This document shows positions 61,743 to 64,000 of a stretch of DNA of 64,000 nucleotides, piece after piece; positions within the stretch are counted from its first letter, which is position 1, and every line of letters starts with the position of its first letter. The translations under genes were made by a program, and so were the position numbers. The notes below the pieces were generated by a model that made no database searches, was not told where the DNA came from, and saw only the letters and a list, made by a program, of their open reading frames with translations. Source of the DNA: Flavobacteriia bacterium (GTDB taxonomy: Bacteria; Bacteroidota; Bacteroidia; Flavobacteriales_D; Crocinitomicaceae); NCBI GenBank assembly GCA_947450325.1, contig CANFUT010000023.1, forward strand, positions 1-64,000. Direction: 5' to 3'.

Positions 61743-62915
61743 ATGAAATTTCTGCTGTTATTTATTTCGATTTTTGGACTTACAAATCTTGTATTTGCGC
61801 AAGCGAATGTTAATACTACGATTCAAAACAATAATTCGAACGCGACAAATTCAAAGGAAGAGATAATCATTGCGCCATCTTCTGTTCCAGAGGAAAAAGA
61901 AAATGATTTGGAAGAAGTGACTTTGAAAAAAACAGTTGCTTCTGAGAAAAGTGCCAATTCGAAACAAATCGAAATGAAAACCAATACTTCTTTTTTGAAA
62001 AACAAGAAATTGGCAGCAACACAAATTACTTCCAGAACTCCAACCTTGGAGCAACAAGCTGAGATGAATACAGCGATAGATTACTACAAACTCAACGCCC
62101 CAGAATCTTTTGAATACCATTATTTTACTTACATCGCTGGGAATTACAATTTGGATTTTATTATGCATTTGGAAAAAGCCAAAGAATTGAAACCAACCAA
62201 CAGCGATGTGATTGTTCAAATGGCAGCTTATCATACAATTATTTCAGATACAAGCGCTTCAACCAAAGAACTATCGCAATTGGTTCAAATGGGAAAAATT
62301 GAAGCAGATGTGTTGACTTATGACAACGCCTTATTAAATTCTGTTTCGACCAATGGTGTTTTGTTGACGCACGGTTTTGATGATGCTTATGGAAGTTTTT
62401 ATTTGCAACAAAATAACAACGTCAGAAATGATGTCAAAATCGTTTCTTTGGATTTGATGCAGAGTAAAGTGTATCGAGATTCCTTGAAAAAAGATGGTTT
62501 TCAGATACCCAATTCACAAGTGGTGGATGTACAGTTTTTCCAAGATTTCTGTGCGCAAAACCAATCGAAAAATTTGAATTTAAGCTTGACTTTCCCAAAA
62601 CCATATTTGCAACCACAAATCAATCAATTGGAAGTTCAAGGATTGGTGTATGTTTTCAAAGATCCATCTAAAAATATGGCTTCTGAGAATCAGAAAATTT
62701 GGAAAACACTCAGTCTTTCAAAATCATTTGAAAATGTGAACACAGAAAAAGGAAAGCAATTGACAGCGAATTACTTGCCTATGCTTTTTTACTTGAGGGA
62801 TTTGTATGAAAAGCAAAACAAGAAAAACGAAATTCCACCGATAGATAAGGCGATTGAAAAAATTGGAATTCAGACCAATAAGTTGAAACAGATTCAAACT
62901 ATTTTGGGTAAATAA
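61743..62915 (+). CDS. Secreted hypothetical protein upstream of an ECF sigma factor
   Basis: A 390-aa protein with a signal peptide (ends NLVFAQA). A low-complexity Asn/Ser/Glu/Lys region (20-95) precedes a helical, possibly TPR-like segment (about 100-175; EQQAEMNTAIDYYKLNAPES, FIMHLEKAKELKPTNSDVIV). A mixed alpha/beta region follows (LLTHGFDDAYGSFYLQQNN, VYRDSLKKDGF). I do not recognise the family. Its TAA lies directly before the sigma factor gene (3 bp to ATG 62919), so they are probably one transcript. Function unknown. Confidence 0.65.
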   Translation: MKFLLLFISIFGLTNLVFAQANVNTTIQNNNSNATNSKEEIIIAPSSVPEEKENDLEEVTLKKTVASEKSANSKQIEMKTNTSFLKNKKLAATQITSRTPTLEQQAEMNTAIDYYKLNAPESFEYHYFTYIAGNYNLDFIMHLEKAKELKPTNSDVIVQMAAYHTIISDTSASTKELSQLVQMGKIEADVLTYDNALLNSVSTNGVLLTHGFDDAYGSFYLQQNNNVRNDVKIVSLDLMQSKVYRDSLKKDGFQIPNSQVVDVQFFQDFCAQNQSKNLNLSLTFPKPYLQPQINQLEVQGLVYVFKDPSKNMASENQKIWKTLSLSKSFENVNTEKGKQLTANYLPMLFYLRDLYEKQNKKNEIPPIDKAIEKIGIQTNKLKQIQTILGK

Positions 62916-62918
62916 TTG

Positions 62919-63506
62919 ATGAGAATAGCGAACAAATATACAGAGATGTCGGACGAAAAGCTGATGGCTTTCCTCGAAAAAGGGGACAAGTTGGCTTTCG
63001 ACGAACTGTATGTGCGCTATGCTAAAATGATGAAAGGTTATTTCAAGCGGATGTTGTGGAACGACGCCGAAAAAGCGGAAGATTTTGTACACGATTTGTT
63101 TGCTAAAATCATCAAAAACCCAGCTTCATTTGATGCTTCCCGTTCGTTTAAAACGTGGTTTTTCTCTGTTGCGAATAACATGTGCAAGAACGAATACAAA
63201 AAGCAAGAAGTTAGGAAAGGAACTTCTAACGGCTTGGACGAACATTTTGTAATCAAAGATCATCAAACCGATGTGATGAATGAAGTGCAAGATCAGTTTT
63301 TTGGAAAGGCATTTGAATACCACATTGAACAATTAGATATCAAACACAGTGAAGTTTTTAAATTGAGACATTTGGAAGGATTGTCGATCAAAGAAATTGC
63401 AGATGTTTTGTCGGCAAATGAAGGTACAATCAAATCGCGTTTGTTTTATGCGACCAAATATTTGGCTGAAAGTCTCAAAGAATTTAATCCCATTTTAAAT
63501 AGATAG
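62919..63506 (+). CDS. ECF-type RNA polymerase sigma factor
   Basis: About 195 aa. Region 2 reads LAFDELYVRYAKMMKGYFKR, FVHDLFAKIIKNPASFD and SFKTWFFSVANNMCKNEYKK. Region 4 reads HSEVFKLRHLEGLSIKEIAD followed by VLSANEGTIKSRLFYATKYL, a typical sigma-70 region 4 helix-turn-helix. ATG 62919 is chosen; TTG 62916 immediately precedes it and ATG 62946 is possible. The downstream gene with one membrane helix starts 2 bp after the stop and looks like the anti-sigma partner. The controlled genes are unknown. Confidence 0.9.
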   Translation: MRIANKYTEMSDEKLMAFLEKGDKLAFDELYVRYAKMMKGYFKRMLWNDAEKAEDFVHDLFAKIIKNPASFDASRSFKTWFFSVANNMCKNEYKKQEVRKGTSNGLDEHFVIKDHQTDVMNEVQDQFFGKAFEYHIEQLDIKHSEVFKLRHLEGLSIKEIADVLSANEGTIKSRLFYATKYLAESLKEFNPILNR

Positions 63507-63508
63507 TC

Positions 63509-64000
63509 ATGCAAACAGACGACCTAGAATATATTTTAAGCAAAGAATATGGTGAATTAAGTGCTTCGGAAAAAGCGCAAATTCAGGATATTTGTCCATC
63601 TGAAGAAGAATTTTTGCAGATGAAACACTTTTTCTTTGCAGTGGAGAATTACGCACAAGAAACTGCCAATTTTGATTCAACATCTGAAAACACCAAAGAA
63701 AGTTTGGATGCGCTTTTCTATCAAACTTACCAAAGTAAAGGAGTATTTTGGTACAATTCACTTTGGTTGACGGTTTATGCGCCAGAGAAAAAGTTTCATC
63801 AAAAACCGCTTGTTCGAGTTGCTGCATTGTTGATTTTGTCGCTGTCTGTTTTGCCTTTTGTTGGGAAACAAAATGTGACTGAAAATCAATTGGCGAAATT
63901 AGAAGAGAAAGCAAAAACAGAAGATTCTAATTCAACTGCGAAAGTTCAAGGAAAGGAAAATGAAACAGTTGAGATCAAAGTTCAAAGTCCGATTTTTACT
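63509..64000 (+). CDS. Probable anti-sigma or membrane regulator, truncated by window edge
   Basis: The frame is open from ATG 63509 to the last base (164 codons, no stop). The N-terminal ~110 residues are acidic and soluble (DDLEYILSKEYGELSASEKA, EEEFLQMKHFFFAVENYA). One membrane segment follows (about 110-127; VRVAALLILSLSVLPFVG), then a charged linker (LEEKAKTEDSNSTAK). This layout, a cytosolic domain, one helix and a periplasmic part, immediately after an ECF sigma gene fits an anti-sigma factor. No zinc-binding anti-sigma HxxxCxxC motif is visible. Confidence 0.65.
   Translation, partial: MQTDDLEYILSKEYGELSASEKAQIQDICPSEEEFLQMKHFFFAVENYAQETANFDSTSENTKESLDALFYQTYQSKGVFWYNSLWLTVYAPEKKFHQKPLVRVAALLILSLSVLPFVGKQNVTENQLAKLEEKAKTEDSNSTAKVQGKENETVEIKVQSPIFT

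Noticed and set aside
63507-63914. 135-aa minus-strand ORF at the window end
   Set aside because: It is the shadow of the open plus-strand frame from 63509, which has a sensible membrane layout and operon position.
1-64000. CRISPR arrays, tRNA or rRNA genes
   Set aside because: No regularly spaced direct repeats, cloverleaf-like intergenic sequence or rRNA signature was recognised; a tRNAscan/Infernal run would settle this.

Overview
The window reads as chromosomal DNA of an AT-rich Bacteroidota, most likely order Flavobacteriales. The evidence is many proteins with C-terminal type IX secretion (T9SS) sorting domains, three large TonB-dependent receptors with carboxypeptidase-like N-terminal domains, a type III glutamine synthetase, a Bacteroidota-type heptaprenylglyceryl-phosphate synthase homologue, and promoters of the TTTG / TAnnTTTG form. 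Family-level placement (for example Crocinitomicaceae/Fluviicola-like) is only a guess. No rRNA, tRNA or CRISPR was seen.

Layout. 1-172 is the right end of an IS256-family insertion sequence. 224-1604 holds two AT-rich secreted hypotheticals, followed by an 89-bp hairpin-forming intergenic repeat. 1.9-8.2 kb has a TonB-like protein with an N-terminal Cys-rich domain, a lipoprotein, ComEC, a second lipoprotein, a membrane protein and an MFS (Fsr-type) exporter.

8.6-21.0 kb is the most unusual part. Four paralogous secreted proteins share an N-terminal domain I cannot name. They are encoded with a TonB-dependent receptor, a FISUMP lipoprotein, a small outer-membrane barrel and a beta-helix-like protein. 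Six of the genes are nearly gapless and end at a hairpin terminator.

21.2-25.2 kb (minus strand) is a serine-biosynthesis cluster: serC, a serA-like gene, a DUF1015 gene and a YggS-type gene. 25.4-33.6 kb (minus) holds a secreted M43 metalloprotease and a second beta-helix/TonB-receptor pair, paralogous to the one in the 8.6-21 kb locus. 33.9-35.2 kb (minus) has the PcrB/GGGPS-like enzyme overlapping a phosphopantetheinyl transferase.

35.6-44.7 kb (plus) is a three-gene operon: a 1254-aa TonB receptor, a 1409-aa secreted protein and a PorV-like outer-membrane protein. 44.8-51.5 kb is mostly housekeeping: greA, a HIT protein, an M1 peptidase, ispH, an RluA-type synthase and an ABC transporter pair. 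51.5-55.6 kb (minus) encodes RecQ and a secreted PNGase F-like protein. 55.9-64.0 kb (plus) has glnA type III, a three-gene cassette of paralogous outer-membrane proteins around a beta-propeller lipoprotein, a LuxR-type response regulator, a secreted hypothetical, an ECF sigma factor and a truncated probable anti-sigma gene.

The best candidates for undescribed biology are the 8.6-21 kb paralog locus with its duplicated receptor/beta-helix module, and the receptor / giant secreted protein / PorV-like operon.
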